A DNA stretch of 12,990 nucleotides from Acidilobaceae archaeon (GTDB taxonomy: Archaea > Thermoproteota > Thermoprotei_A > Sulfolobales > Acidilobaceae): NCBI GenBank assembly GCA_027039295.1, contig JALWEW010000053.1, forward strand, positions 1 to 12,990, in the 5' to 3' direction. The notes under the pieces were generated by a model, which was given only the letters and a program-made list of their open reading frames with translations, was not told the origin of the DNA and did not search any database. This document shows, one piece after another, positions 6,188 through 12,990 of the stretch. The translations under genes and the position numbers were made by a program. Position 1 is the stretch's first letter, and each line of letters starts with the position of its first letter.

Positions 6188-8146
6188 TTATCCCGAGAGG
6201 CTCCTAGTCTTCCCGGAGGAGAGCCATTTCAGCATCCAGTCCCTTATGAGTGTTATACGCGCTTTCTTCCTCCTTGGAGTGCCTGTGCGGCTTAGGTCGT
6301 GGTTCTCTCGGGGGAATAGGGCTAGCCTCGTGGGGACCCCCCTCTGCTTTAGGGTGGTGAATAGCTGGATGGCCTGTTCCACGTGGCACCTGTAGTCCTC
6401 GAGGCTGTGGATTATCAGGGTCGGCGTCTGCACCCTAGCGGCGCCGCTCAGGGGGCTCTTGCGCCAGTAGGCCTCTGGGTCCTCCCATGGGGGCCTGGGG
6501 GCTATCTGGTCCTCGGTGAAGTACCAGCCTATGTCGCTTGTCCCGTGCATGCTTATCCAGTTGCTGCATAGCCTCTGGGGGGCTGCGGCCTTGAACCTGG
6601 TGGTCCTAGTTATTATCCAGGCCGTCATGTAGCCCCCGTAGCTCCCCCCGGCGACCCCGGCCCGCTCGGGGTCTAGCGAGGGCTCGAGGCGCGGGGCCGC
6701 GCTGGCTATCTCCATTAGGTCCTCGTAGTCCCTCTCCCCATAACGCCCCCTTATGTCTGCGAACTCCTCGCTGTACCCATCGCTCCCCCTGGGGTTCCCG
6801 TATACCACCGCGAGGCCCGCGCCGCTGAGCGCGTGGAACTCCAGCATGAAGCCGCAGCCATACATGGTCTTCGGGCCGCCGTGTATGTAGAGCACCCAGG
6901 GGGCCCTGCCGCCTCGTGGGGGCCTGGCCGGGGGTAGAACCCAGAAGTCCAGCTCGGCCCCGTCGCCAGCCTTGATCCTATGGTGCCTCGGCTCGGCTAG
7001 GATCCTCCCGGCCCGCCACGCCTCGGTGTGCCTCGTGAGCCTCTCGGAGCCGCTGGGCGTGTGGCGGTATAGCTCCTTGGGCTGGGTGGGGGTCATCATG
7101 GTGTAGTAGATCTCCCCCGTCCCCGAGACGCTGAACTCATCTACAACACCGCACCCGGGGGCTATGATGGGCTCCGGCCCCTTGGACTCTAGCCTGTAGA
7201 GGCGCACCCTCCCGGCGTCGCTAACGAGCGTGTAGAGGCCTGTGGGGGCCCACTGGAGGCTTGGCGTGCAGGAGGGCCCCCGGGAGTCGCTGTTGGCGGT
7301 GTTGAGGGTGTTCAGGCCTAGGTCGCAGGAGAGGCACTCTAGCTCGCCTCCCCCTACGGGTATTGTGTAGACGTTGAAGTGGCCGGCGAAGCCCCTCCTA
7401 GTGGGGTCCCGAGCCTTTATCGCCAGCCTCCCGGAGTCGGGGCTGAACTCCAGCTCAGCCACTGTGAACCCCGTGGCGCGGGTCCACTCCTCGCCGCTCC
7501 TGAGGTCCCTCACCCTAACCTCGTGCAGATACGGCCTCAGCTCGTTGGTTGCAACGGCATAGGCTAGGAGCCCACCGTCCCTGGAGACAGCGTAAGCGGC
7601 GACATCGAAGGGGCCGTGCACGACCCACTCCAGGCTCTGGGCGTCGGGGTCCACGGCTACGATGCCCACTCTCCTATCGAAGACAAAGCCCTCACCGTTG
7701 AACCAGACTGGGAGCCTCTCAACCACCAGGGCATCCCGGTCCTCGTAGTCCCTCCACTCGCCCCCGCCTAGCGGGGCCCGGCTGAGCGCGAAGATCCTCC
7801 TGCCGCCCCACCTGAGCGACCTGAAGCCGAAGCGGGAGCGGGCGACCACACGGGGCTCCCCGAGGCCTGGGGCGAGGACTGCTATCGCCGCCTCGCCGCG
7901 ACCCTGCCGTCTTGTGAAGGCGAGCAGCCCCTGGGGCCCCCACGCTGGGCATGCGTCACCCGGCCCTGAGGTTAGCGGCCTCGGCGCCCCGCGGCTCCAT
8001 AGCCAGATGCTGGACTCGAGCCGCTCACCCTTCCCGTCAGGCTTGGATACGACGTAGGCAACCCCATCGCCGGCAGCCGGGCTAGAGACCAGGGGTAGCT
8101 CTAGGACATCGCTGGGTTCGACGGGCCTGGGCTCCAACACTGGCAC
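6188..8146 (-). CDS. Acylaminoacyl peptidase / prolyl oligopeptidase family S9C
   Basis: A 652-residue serine peptidase that releases N-acylated amino acids or dipeptides from short peptides in the cytoplasm. Residues about 1-385 are a beta-propeller with repeated blade motifs (for example FSPDSGRLAIKA at 234-245 and GEIYYTM at 344-350). The C-terminal alpha/beta hydrolase has the oxyanion HGGP at 422-425, nucleophile Ser502 in GGSYGGYM, Asp584 in HSLEDYRCH and His616 in ENHD. The triad is complete and the length is typical of archaeal members (about 580-650). The start is GTG (encoding MPVLEP). A TATA-like TTATATGG sits about 25-32 bases upstream and there is no Shine-Dalgarno, so the message is probably leaderless. 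The next gene on the strand, OsmC, ends 52 bases upstream and is likely a separate unit. Confidence 0.93.
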   Translation of the reverse strand: MPVLEPRPVEPSDVLELPLVSSPAAGDGVAYVVSKPDGKGERLESSIWLWSRGAPRPLTSGPGDACPAWGPQGLLAFTRRQGRGEAAIAVLAPGLGEPRVVARSRFGFRSLRWGGRRIFALSRAPLGGGEWRDYEDRDALVVERLPVWFNGEGFVFDRRVGIVAVDPDAQSLEWVVHGPFDVAAYAVSRDGGLLAYAVATNELRPYLHEVRVRDLRSGEEWTRATGFTVAELEFSPDSGRLAIKARDPTRRGFAGHFNVYTIPVGGGELECLSCDLGLNTLNTANSDSRGPSCTPSLQWAPTGLYTLVSDAGRVRLYRLESKGPEPIIAPGCGVVDEFSVSGTGEIYYTMMTPTQPKELYRHTPSGSERLTRHTEAWRAGRILAEPRHHRIKAGDGAELDFWVLPPARPPRGGRAPWVLYIHGGPKTMYGCGFMLEFHALSGAGLAVVYGNPRGSDGYSEEFADIRGRYGERDYEDLMEIASAAPRLEPSLDPERAGVAGGSYGGYMTAWIITRTTRFKAAAPQRLCSNWISMHGTSDIGWYFTEDQIAPRPPWEDPEAYWRKSPLSGAARVQTPTLIIHSLEDYRCHVEQAIQLFTTLKQRGVPTRLALFPRENHDLSRTGTPRRKKARITLIRDWMLKWLSSGKTRSLSG

Positions 8147-8169
8147 CGTGGGGCAGGCGGCGCTGCCAC

Positions 8170-8178
8170 CATATAACG
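8170..8178 (-). promoter_or_regulatory. TATA box of the S9C peptidase gene
   Basis: The minus strand reads GTTATATGG, centred about 28 bases before the GTG at 8146. Archaeal transcription would begin at or within a base or two of the start codon, which fits the absence of a ribosome binding site. Confidence 0.6.
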
Positions 8179-8198
8179 GTGCCCATAGTATGGGATGC

Positions 8199-8657
8199 CT
8201 AGGCTTCCCTTATGACGGTCTCTACTACCTCCTCTACGTTGCCTTTTATGGCCTTGCTTATCAGGCAGTACTTGTGCGTCAGCTCCGCCAGCCTCTCGGC
8301 CCTCCTCCTCTCACCGGGGGCCACGGTTAGCTCGATGGTTACAAGCATCTTATCGAACTTGAAGCCGCCGTCCTCGTCCACAGCCAGCACGGGCTTCACA
8401 GTCACCGCGAGGGACTTGATGTTCAACCTCATCTTCTCGTTTATCGTGGTCATCGTGGTTATGAAGCAGGCAGCTAGCGCCGCCGGGAAGAGCTGCTCCG
8501 GCCACGTCACGCCCGGCGGCGGGTCGAGCGGCGGGACGCTCAGCGGGTTATCGACCTCCAGCACGGCATCGTGTATCCTCGTCCTGGTCCTGCCATCCCC
8601 TATCCACTCCGACCTAGCGGCGAACAGCTCGGCCAGAGCCTTGAAGTCAAACGACAA
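8199..8657 (-). CDS. OsmC/Ohr-family protein
   Basis: A 152-residue protein of the OsmC fold, thiol peroxidases that reduce organic hydroperoxides in the cytoplasm. The key signature is PEQLFPAALAACF (53-65), giving the conserved Glu54 and the peroxidatic Cys64. The second cysteine is Cys131 in HKYCLISKAIKGNVE (128-142). The central strand IKSLAVTVKPVLAVDEDGGF (80-99) is the usual beta strand and hairpin. Both cysteines are present, so it is probably active. The start is TTG, with a GGGTG Shine-Dalgarno core about nine bases upstream. It lies alone on the minus strand between the DUF309 gene (143-base gap) and the peptidase. Confidence 0.88.
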   Translation of the reverse strand: MSFDFKALAELFAARSEWIGDGRTRTRIHDAVLEVDNPLSVPPLDPPPGVTWPEQLFPAALAACFITTMTTINEKMRLNIKSLAVTVKPVLAVDEDGGFKFDKMLVTIELTVAPGERRRAERLAELTHKYCLISKAIKGNVEEVVETVIREA

Positions 8658-8800
8658 CTCGCACGCACCCAGAGCAGTGCGGGCTGGCTCCTAGAGGACT
8701 AAATGATGGGGGCCGTGCCTCCGGCATGGCGGCTGCGGGCTCAGGCCTATAAGGACATGCGGGGACGCTTGGACTTTGTAAGGCCACCCGGATAAAGGGG

Positions 8801-9421
8801 CTAGGCCCTTATCCTGGGGCTCCTGGCCTCCCCGCTGAGAAGGCGCTCCAGGCGCCTCCACTCTATGCAGGCTCCGGGGTCTCCCCACCCCTCGCTGTAG
8901 ACACTAGCCATCTCGGCTCTGAGGCAGAGGGCATCCAATGCATCGCTGAGCCCGGTCTCCCGGATCATGGCCAGCGCCTTGCATAGGATCCCGCGGGCCG
9001 CGTGAGCCATGCCCTCCTGGGCTTTAGCATATGTCCCAGCGAGTGCGGCGAGGGCCTGCCCGGCCCTCCCGGTGGAGGCCCAGATCGCCTCCCCTACCTC
9101 GTGGGCCTCCCAGAACCTGTTCTCCCCGAGGAGGCGCCTGTAGCGGCTGAGGCACTCGGGGCCACAGGCGTCTGGCCCCCTGGGGACGCCAACCTCGAGG
9201 CTGTGGGCCCCTAGGATCCCAGCGAGCCTAGATAGGGCACCGCCGCTGGGGTTAGCGAATACAGTCATCTCAACCCACCTAGAGGAGACCCTCACGACCA
9301 GGGGAGCCCCCAGGAGCGTCGTGGAGAGCCTCTGGAGGAGTCTGGCGTGGAGCCTCGGGGTCAGGCTTCTCTCGTGATAGATCCTGACTAGCACTACAAG
9401 CCTGCTCTTATCGCCGGCCAA
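8801..9421 (-). CDS. DUF309-domain protein
   Basis: A 206-residue protein. Residues about 92-160 match the DUF309 helical domain: RYRRLLGENRFWEAHEVGEA (93-112), with the diagnostic FWEAHE at 103-108 and W114, then a helix with K133 and G137 (TYAKAQEG) and LCKAL at 146-150. The conserved Trp, His and Glu suggest a metal or ligand pocket, but the biochemical role of the family is not established to my knowledge. The N-terminal 80 residues (VVLVRIYHERSL onward) form an alpha/beta domain I do not recognise; four cysteines are scattered (C86, C90, C147, and one or two more near the C-terminus). The start is TTG, with GGGGAGGG about ten bases upstream. The 107-base gap to the ferritin-like gene holds nothing I can identify. 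Confidence 0.75.
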   Translation of the reverse strand: MAGDKSRLVVLVRIYHERSLTPRLHARLLQRLSTTLLGAPLVVRVSSRWVEMTVFANPSGGALSRLAGILGAHSLEVGVPRGPDACGPECLSRYRRLLGENRFWEAHEVGEAIWASTGRAGQALAALAGTYAKAQEGMAHAARGILCKALAMIRETGLSDALDALCLRAEMASVYSEGWGDPGACIEWRRLERLLSGEARSPRIRA

Positions 9422-9528
9422 CTCCGGCTAGCCCTCCCCAGAGAAGGGGGCGCGGGATGCCCTAAGAGGGATCAAGGTAGGAGGATACCGAGCCGGCGTT
9501 GGGGTTAGTGGGTGGTGCGGTAGCCGGG

Positions 9529-10014
9529 TCAGCCGCCTGGGGTCCCGTGCCAAACAGCGTCTCTCCAGACCATCTCCCAGTAGTCCTCCTCCTTGAATAG
9601 GAGGGGCTTGAGGACGGCCTCCTCCAGCCTCTTCAGGAGGGCGTGATGGAAGCGCTCGTCCCTCAGCATGAGCTCCACTATGAACTTCGCCGCCGGGTTG
9701 GATTTTATCCTCTCGTCCTCGAGGAGCCTCTCGAGTTCCTCGACAGCCTCGGCCTCCTCCCTTATGTGCCTCTCGACCTCCCTAGCAACCTCCTCGCTCT
9801 CCTCCTCCGTGACTAGCCTCGGGTTCTCCACTAGGTCGGCTAGGGCCTCATAGAGGCTCGCATGCTTCATCGAGTCAAGGGATACAGCCTTCATTAGGGC
9901 CTTGAGCATTAGATTATGCGACTTGGAGGCCGTACCCTCGAGGAGCCTGGCGTACTCCCTCTCACGCTCGGCCTCCTTCCTAAAGTAGGCCGCTAGGTCC
10001 TCGATCTCGGACAA
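9529..10014 (-). CDS. Ferritin-like/rubrerythrin-type diiron protein
   Basis: A 161-residue, almost wholly helical protein with a four-helix-bundle pattern. Candidate iron ligands are E18/E20 (EREREYARLL), D47 and H51 (SLDSMKHASLYEAL, 45-58), H83/E86/E87 (HIREEAEAVEELERL, 83-97) and D119/E120/H123/H124 (LRDERFHHALL, 117-127). This arrangement fits the ferritin-like superfamily; no C-terminal rubredoxin CxxC pair is present, so it is not a full rubrerythrin. A role in iron or peroxide handling is plausible by family, and an OsmC gene is nearby, but that is inference. The start is TTG at 10014; a TATA-like GTTTAA lies about 40 bases upstream. Confidence 0.75.
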   Translation of the reverse strand: MSEIEDLAAYFRKEAEREREYARLLEGTASKSHNLMLKALMKAVSLDSMKHASLYEALADLVENPRLVTEEESEEVAREVERHIREEAEAVEELERLLEDERIKSNPAAKFIVELMLRDERFHHALLKRLEEAVLKPLLFKEEDYWEMVWRDAVWHGTPGG

Positions 10015-10050
10015 GGCTCTCAGACCCAGTAATAGTGTCGGCTTAGCGGG

Positions 10051-10057
10051 TTAAACG
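10051..10057 (-). promoter_or_regulatory. TATA-like box of the ferritin-like gene
   Basis: The minus strand reads CGTTTAA in the short divergent region 10015-10178. It would start transcription near 10028, giving a leader of about 14 bases. The match is modest. Confidence 0.4.
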
Positions 10058-10138
10058 CTTTGACAATAGCATCGCTGTGAGAGCCGTCCCGAAGCCCCTT
10101 CCCGAGGCCTTCGGGGAGTGGCCCGGGTATTTGCGCGG

Positions 10139-10147
10139 CCTTAATAC
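10139..10147 (+). promoter_or_regulatory. TATA box of the MoaD-like gene
   Basis: CCTTAATAC stands out as AT-rich in a GC-rich stretch. Transcription would begin near 10168, ten bases before the TTG at 10179. This supports the internal start over the longer frame from 10077. Confidence 0.5.
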
Positions 10148-10178
10148 TCTCCCCGGGAGGCACGGCGTGGGAGATGCC

Positions 10179-10403
10179 TTGAGGGTTAAGGTGAAGTACT
10201 TCGGCTACTTGACCGAGTACTTCGGGCGCGAGCTAGAGGTAGAGGCCCCTGAGGGGGCGCGTGTGATGGATGTCGTGAGGCTGCCGCCCGACGTGTCCTT
10301 CGATGACGTGGTAGTGCTCAGGAATGGGAGGCCGGCCAAGCCCCTCGACAGACTCGAGGATGGCGACACCATCTCCGTGCTTCCACACATAAGCGGGGGC
10401 TAG
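10179..10403 (+). CDS. MoaD/ThiS-family ubiquitin-like protein
   Basis: A 74-residue beta-grasp protein: RVKVKYFGYLTEYFGRELEV at the N-terminus, LEDGDTISVLPHISGG at the C-terminus, ending in the diglycine that is adenylated and thiocarboxylated or conjugated. This is the MoaD / ThiS / archaeal SAMP family, which donates sulfur for molybdopterin or tRNA thiolation, or modifies proteins. The open frame extends upstream to a GTG at 10077, but the first 34 residues of that version do not fit the fold and span the TATA box. TTG at 10179 is therefore preferred; it puts the first strand at residue 2, with GGGAGATG upstream. No moaE, E1-like or thiazole gene is adjacent, so the pathway cannot be assigned. 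Confidence 0.8.
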   Translation: MRVKVKYFGYLTEYFGRELEVEAPEGARVMDVVRLPPDVSFDDVVVLRNGRPAKPLDRLEDGDTISVLPHISGG

Positions 10404-10428
10404 CCCTCCTTCACACCCCTCCCTAGTG

Positions 10429-10436
10429 GTTAATTC
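10429..10436 (+). promoter_or_regulatory. TATA box of the UbiA-like gene
   Basis: GTTAATTC, 26 bases after the MoaD stop, would start transcription near 10459 and give a leader of about 13 bases before the TTG at 10472. It is the only AT-rich block in this 68-base gap and would drive the probable three-gene operon that follows. Confidence 0.5.
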
Positions 10437-10471
10437 TCCCACCGACTCCCCCGGGAGCCCGGCTGGGCGCC

Positions 10472-11590
10472 TTGGACGCGATTAGGGCCCTGGGCGAGTC
10501 CCTGCTCTACTGCAGGGTCTCCGAGGGCCTCGCGGGGCTGCCGAGGCCCCTGAGGATACTGGCCGCCTCCAGGCTCTGCGTGCTCTCCATGACAGCCTAC
10601 GCCGTCGCACTCGGGGGACTCATGGCCTGGCTCGACGGGCGCTTCAGCTGGCCCCTCTTCCTGGCAGTGCTCGCCGGCTTCGCGCTCGCCCACCTAGCCG
10701 ATAACCTCCTCAACGACCTGACAGACGCTGGTAGGGGCATAGATGAGCCAGGCTATTTCAGGAGCCTATATGGGCCCCACCCCATAATCGATGGCATCGC
10801 CTCTCCCCACGAGGTCAAGGCCGCGGTGGCGCTCATACTGGCCGGCGACCTAGCCATGGCCCTCTATCTCGGCGTGCGCGTTAGCCCGCTGGTGCCGCTG
10901 CTAGCCCTAGCCGGGGCCCTCGTGATGGCGCTCTACGCCGGCTTCCCCGTTGACGCCAAGAGGCTGGGGCTAGGCGAGGCCCTCGTGGCGATAGTGTGGG
11001 GCCCCATAATAGCGGGGGGCACCTACCTGGCCCTCACCGGCCGCTACGACCTCAGGCAGGCCGCCGTCTACCTGCCATACGCCGCCGCCGTTAGCCTAGT
11101 ACTAGTGGGTAAGCACCTCGACAAGTACGACCACGACTCGGCCAAGGGGGTTAGAACACTCCCCATACGCCTCGGCAGGCGCCGCGCGAGGATCCTAGCC
11201 TCGGCCCTAGCCCTGGCCAGCATAGCCTCGCTAGCCGTGGGCGCGGCCTACTACACCTCCAGCGCCTGGGGCCTCCTAGTGCTCCTACCACTACCCATAG
11301 CCGCCGCTGAGGCGCGGATCCTTGCGTCACCCAAGCCTTCTGAGCCGCCGAGCGGATGGCCCGTCTGGCCGCTATGGTACGCTGCGTGGGGCTACGCCGT
11401 CCTAGACCTAGCGGGTAGGTATGGCGTGGCCGCGCTCCTCCTATCGGGGCTCCACGGCAGGACCCTCTACGCTCTGGCAGTGCTGACCGCGCTAATGCTA
11501 GTCGGCGACTACAAGAGGCTACCCTGGATAGTGAGGCTAGCACGGGTCTCCACCTCCCAGCCCCTTAACCCTGGGGTTCCAGAGTCCTAG
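10472..11590 (+). CDS. UbiA-family prenyltransferase
   Basis: A 372-residue polytopic membrane protein with about eight or nine hydrophobic helices. The UbiA motifs are both present: NLLNDLTDAGRGID (78-91), the first Asp-rich Mg-diphosphate site (N81, D82, D85), and DKYDHDSAKGVRT (217-229), the second (D217, D220, D222), followed by the usual LPIRLG (230-235). The enzyme attaches an isoprenoid chain to an acceptor in the membrane. The MenA-like second motif hints at a quinone-type acceptor, but archaeal members also make lipids and haem A/O, so the substrate is open. Typical family length is about 290-310; the C-terminus here is extended by some 60 residues. The start is TTG. The next gene begins 15 bases after the stop. 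Confidence 0.88.
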   Translation: MDAIRALGESLLYCRVSEGLAGLPRPLRILAASRLCVLSMTAYAVALGGLMAWLDGRFSWPLFLAVLAGFALAHLADNLLNDLTDAGRGIDEPGYFRSLYGPHPIIDGIASPHEVKAAVALILAGDLAMALYLGVRVSPLVPLLALAGALVMALYAGFPVDAKRLGLGEALVAIVWGPIIAGGTYLALTGRYDLRQAAVYLPYAAAVSLVLVGKHLDKYDHDSAKGVRTLPIRLGRRRARILASALALASIASLAVGAAYYTSSAWGLLVLLPLPIAAAEARILASPKPSEPPSGWPVWPLWYAAWGYAVLDLAGRYGVAALLLSGLHGRTLYALAVLTALMLVGDYKRLPWIVRLARVSTSQPLNPGVPES

Positions 11591-11605
11591 CTGGGTGCAG
11601 CTGCG

Positions 11606-12100
11606 ATGCCCCAGAGCCATGAGGGACCGCCGCCCGTGAGGGGTGCCCCGGCCGCCCAGCCCGGCGAGGGGTTGCTGGCGGCTGCTTCGAGGGCCATCGA
11701 GACGGCTAGGAGGGCCCTCCCATACGTGGTGGCGGGACCGCCTATAATCCGCAGGGGGCCAGCAGGCGATATTCATGTGGATGTGCCACTCATGTACCAG
11801 GGCTTCGCCCTGGACAGGATCCACTACGACCCAGCCAGCCACTCGCCCTCCCCCAAGGGGAGGCCGGTCCACGCCATGCTGGGAGACATGGATCCCTCCT
11901 CCATAGCGAGGGAGGCTGAGGCCATCCTAGGCGAGCTTAGGGTGCTCGAGGCCGCCGAGTACAGGGGGCCCGAGGCCGCCTGGGCAGTGCCCGTGGCTTG
12001 GAGGAGCTTCATCATAGCCCACATCAAGGTAAGCGAGGACGGCGGGGAGATAGTGCCGGATTACGGGTTAACGGAGGAGGTCCGGAGACTCGTTGGCTAG
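11606..12100 (+). CDS. Conserved-looking protein of unknown function
   Basis: A 164-residue soluble protein that I do not recognise. Residues 1-24 are Pro/Gly/Ala-rich and probably disordered. Then comes an amphipathic helix (about 22-38), GDIHVDVPLMYQGFALDRI (54-72), a helix EAEAILGELRVLEAAEY (103-119) and a strand SFIIAHIKVSED (134-145). The central Asp/His-rich GDIHVDVPL and DRIHYDP could bind metal, which is only a guess. The start is ATG, the only ATG start among the genes on this strand, with GGGTG about eight bases upstream. It is 15 bases after the prenyltransferase gene and its stop overlaps the transporter start, so it probably works in the same operon. Codon use and spacing support a real gene. 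Confidence 0.75.
   Translation: MPQSHEGPPPVRGAPAAQPGEGLLAAASRAIETARRALPYVVAGPPIIRRGPAGDIHVDVPLMYQGFALDRIHYDPASHSPSPKGRPVHAMLGDMDPSSIAREAEAILGELRVLEAAEYRGPEAAWAVPVAWRSFIIAHIKVSEDGGEIVPDYGLTEEVRRLVG
12076..12081 (+). promoter_or_regulatory. Shine-Dalgarno of the transporter gene
   Basis: GGAGGT within GGAGGAGGTCC lies 11 bases before the TTG at 12093, inside the end of the preceding gene. It decides the overlapping start. Confidence 0.6.
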
Positions 12101-12990
12101 GCTCGCAGCTAGGCTCAGGACCTACGCCGCCAGGGAGAGGCTCCTCACGGCGCTGCTTGTAGCGTACATAGTAATGATACCCCTGGATCCCAGTCTCCCC
12201 CGCAGGAGCCTGAGGCTCCTCGAGCCGCGGGTCTACGCCGCCCTCGTGGCCCTCCTTGTAGCTTCGAGGGGCCTCGAGCTGTCCGGCCTCCCTGCTAGGG
12301 CTGCCTCGAGGCTCCTCGCCAGGCTCCGGGGCAGGCCTGGCCTGCTATACTCCTCCATAGTCCTGGCGGCAGGCGCCTCGGCTGCCTTCATGACTAATGA
12401 TGCCGCCCTCTTCGTCTACCTCCCCCTAGTGACGTCGCTTGAGAGGATCCTGGGCGCCCCCCTTACCGGGCTTTACGTGCTTGTAGCCCTCAGCGTTAAC
12501 ACCCTATCCATGGCGTCACCCATCGGCAACCCCCAGAACATCTACATCTGGCAGCACTACCGGCTCAGCGCCGCCGAGTTCGCCGCTGGCATGGCTCCCT
12601 ACACCCTGGCGGGCCTCGGGCTCCTGGTAGTGTATACAGCCCTCCTCAGGGGGCCCCCGGCGCGGGCCCCCTCTCCTCCCCCGGTGAGGCTCGACAAGCC
12701 CCTGGCAGCGGCTTCCCTCGCAGCCATACTAGGCGTCGCCGTCCTGGGTAGCCTGGGCATGCAGTACGAGGCCCTCCTGCTAGCGGTCGCCCTTGTAGGG
12801 GTCGCCAGGCCCCGGGCCCTAGGGGCCGTTGACGCCCCGCTCCTAGCAGTGTTCGCCCTGCTCTTCATAGAGTTCGGCGAGGCGTCGAGGCTAGCCGCCA
12901 GCCACATACCCGTCCCCGCGACCCCCATGGAGGCGATGCTCCTAGCGGCCGGGCTCAGCCAGGCGGTGAGCAACGTGCCCGCCACGGTTC
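12093..12990 (+). CDS. ArsB/NhaD-type ion transporter (SLC13/IT superfamily), 3' end cut off
   Basis: The first 299 residues of a polytopic membrane protein; the window ends before the stop. Hydrophobic helices begin at about residue 18 (LTALLVAYIVMIPL). Diagnostic motifs are FMTNDAALFVYLPL (99-112), as in the ArsB and Na+/H+ antiporter (NhaD) branches, and the SPIGNPQN signature (142-149) of the first half-repeat. SNVPAT near residue 293 is the matching motif of the second half-repeat. Members move arsenite, Na+/H+ or dicarboxylates across the cytoplasmic membrane; SPIGNPQN is closest to ArsB/NhaD proteins, but the substrate cannot be told. The TTG start overlaps the previous stop by eight bases and has a good ribosome binding site. 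Likely translationally coupled to the upstream gene. Confidence 0.85.
   Translation, partial: MARLAARLRTYAARERLLTALLVAYIVMIPLDPSLPRRSLRLLEPRVYAALVALLVASRGLELSGLPARAASRLLARLRGRPGLLYSSIVLAAGASAAFMTNDAALFVYLPLVTSLERILGAPLTGLYVLVALSVNTLSMASPIGNPQNIYIWQHYRLSAAEFAAGMAPYTLAGLGLLVVYTALLRGPPARAPSPPPVRLDKPLAAASLAAILGVAVLGSLGMQYEALLLAVALVGVARPRALGAVDAPLLAVFALLFIEFGEASRLAASHIPVPATPMEAMLLAAGLSQAVSNVPATV

Noticed and set aside
10077..10178. N-terminal extension of the MoaD-like gene from GTG 10077
   Set aside because: These 34 residues do not belong to the beta-grasp fold and overlap the TATA box; TTG at 10179 gives the correct domain length.
12599..12985. 128-residue minus-strand ORF
   Set aside because: Antisense to the transporter, which shows clear SLC13/ArsB motifs in the plus frame; the minus product is Ala/Ser/Arg-rich with no pattern.

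Overview
The window looks like a chromosomal segment of a hyperthermophilic crenarchaeon, most likely in the Desulfurococcales/Pyrodictiaceae range. The evidence is high G+C with AGG/CTA/ATA-rich codon use, TATA-box promoters with short or absent leaders, Shine-Dalgarno sequences of the GGTGATCC type, a strong preference for TTG and GTG starts, and archaeal families such as NurA/HerA, S9C acylaminoacyl peptidase and archaeal UbiA. Genus cannot be fixed from this sequence alone.

The window has two parts. The left part (1 to about 6068) is accessory DNA, read almost wholly on the minus strand. In transcription order from right to left it holds a tyrosine-integrase remnant that reads through the 3' half of a tRNA-Arg(TCG) gene (a used att site); a DUF104/AF2212-like antitoxin with no recognisable toxin; a gene broken by several frameshifts; a three-gene cluster of a divergent NurA-like nuclease, a HerA-like ATPase and a stand-alone CARF-domain protein; and a small single-span membrane protein. 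The orientation of the tRNA fragment says that the integrated DNA lies to its left, so the NurA-HerA-CARF cluster probably arrived on, or sits inside, an integrated element. No mre11/rad50 is present, so this is not the usual archaeal repair operon. The CARF gene suggests a link to cyclic-oligoadenylate (type III CRISPR) signalling. This putative CARF-coupled NurA-HerA defence module is the most interesting content.

The right part (about 6069 to 12990) looks like ordinary chromosome. On the minus strand are an S9C peptidase, an OsmC-family protein, a DUF309 protein and a ferritin-like protein. From a divergent promoter region near 10050 the plus strand carries a MoaD/ThiS-like ubiquitin-fold protein, a UbiA-family prenyltransferase, an unrecognised 164-residue protein, and the start of an ArsB/SLC13-type ion transporter that runs off the window. 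The last three are tightly spaced or overlapping and probably form an operon.
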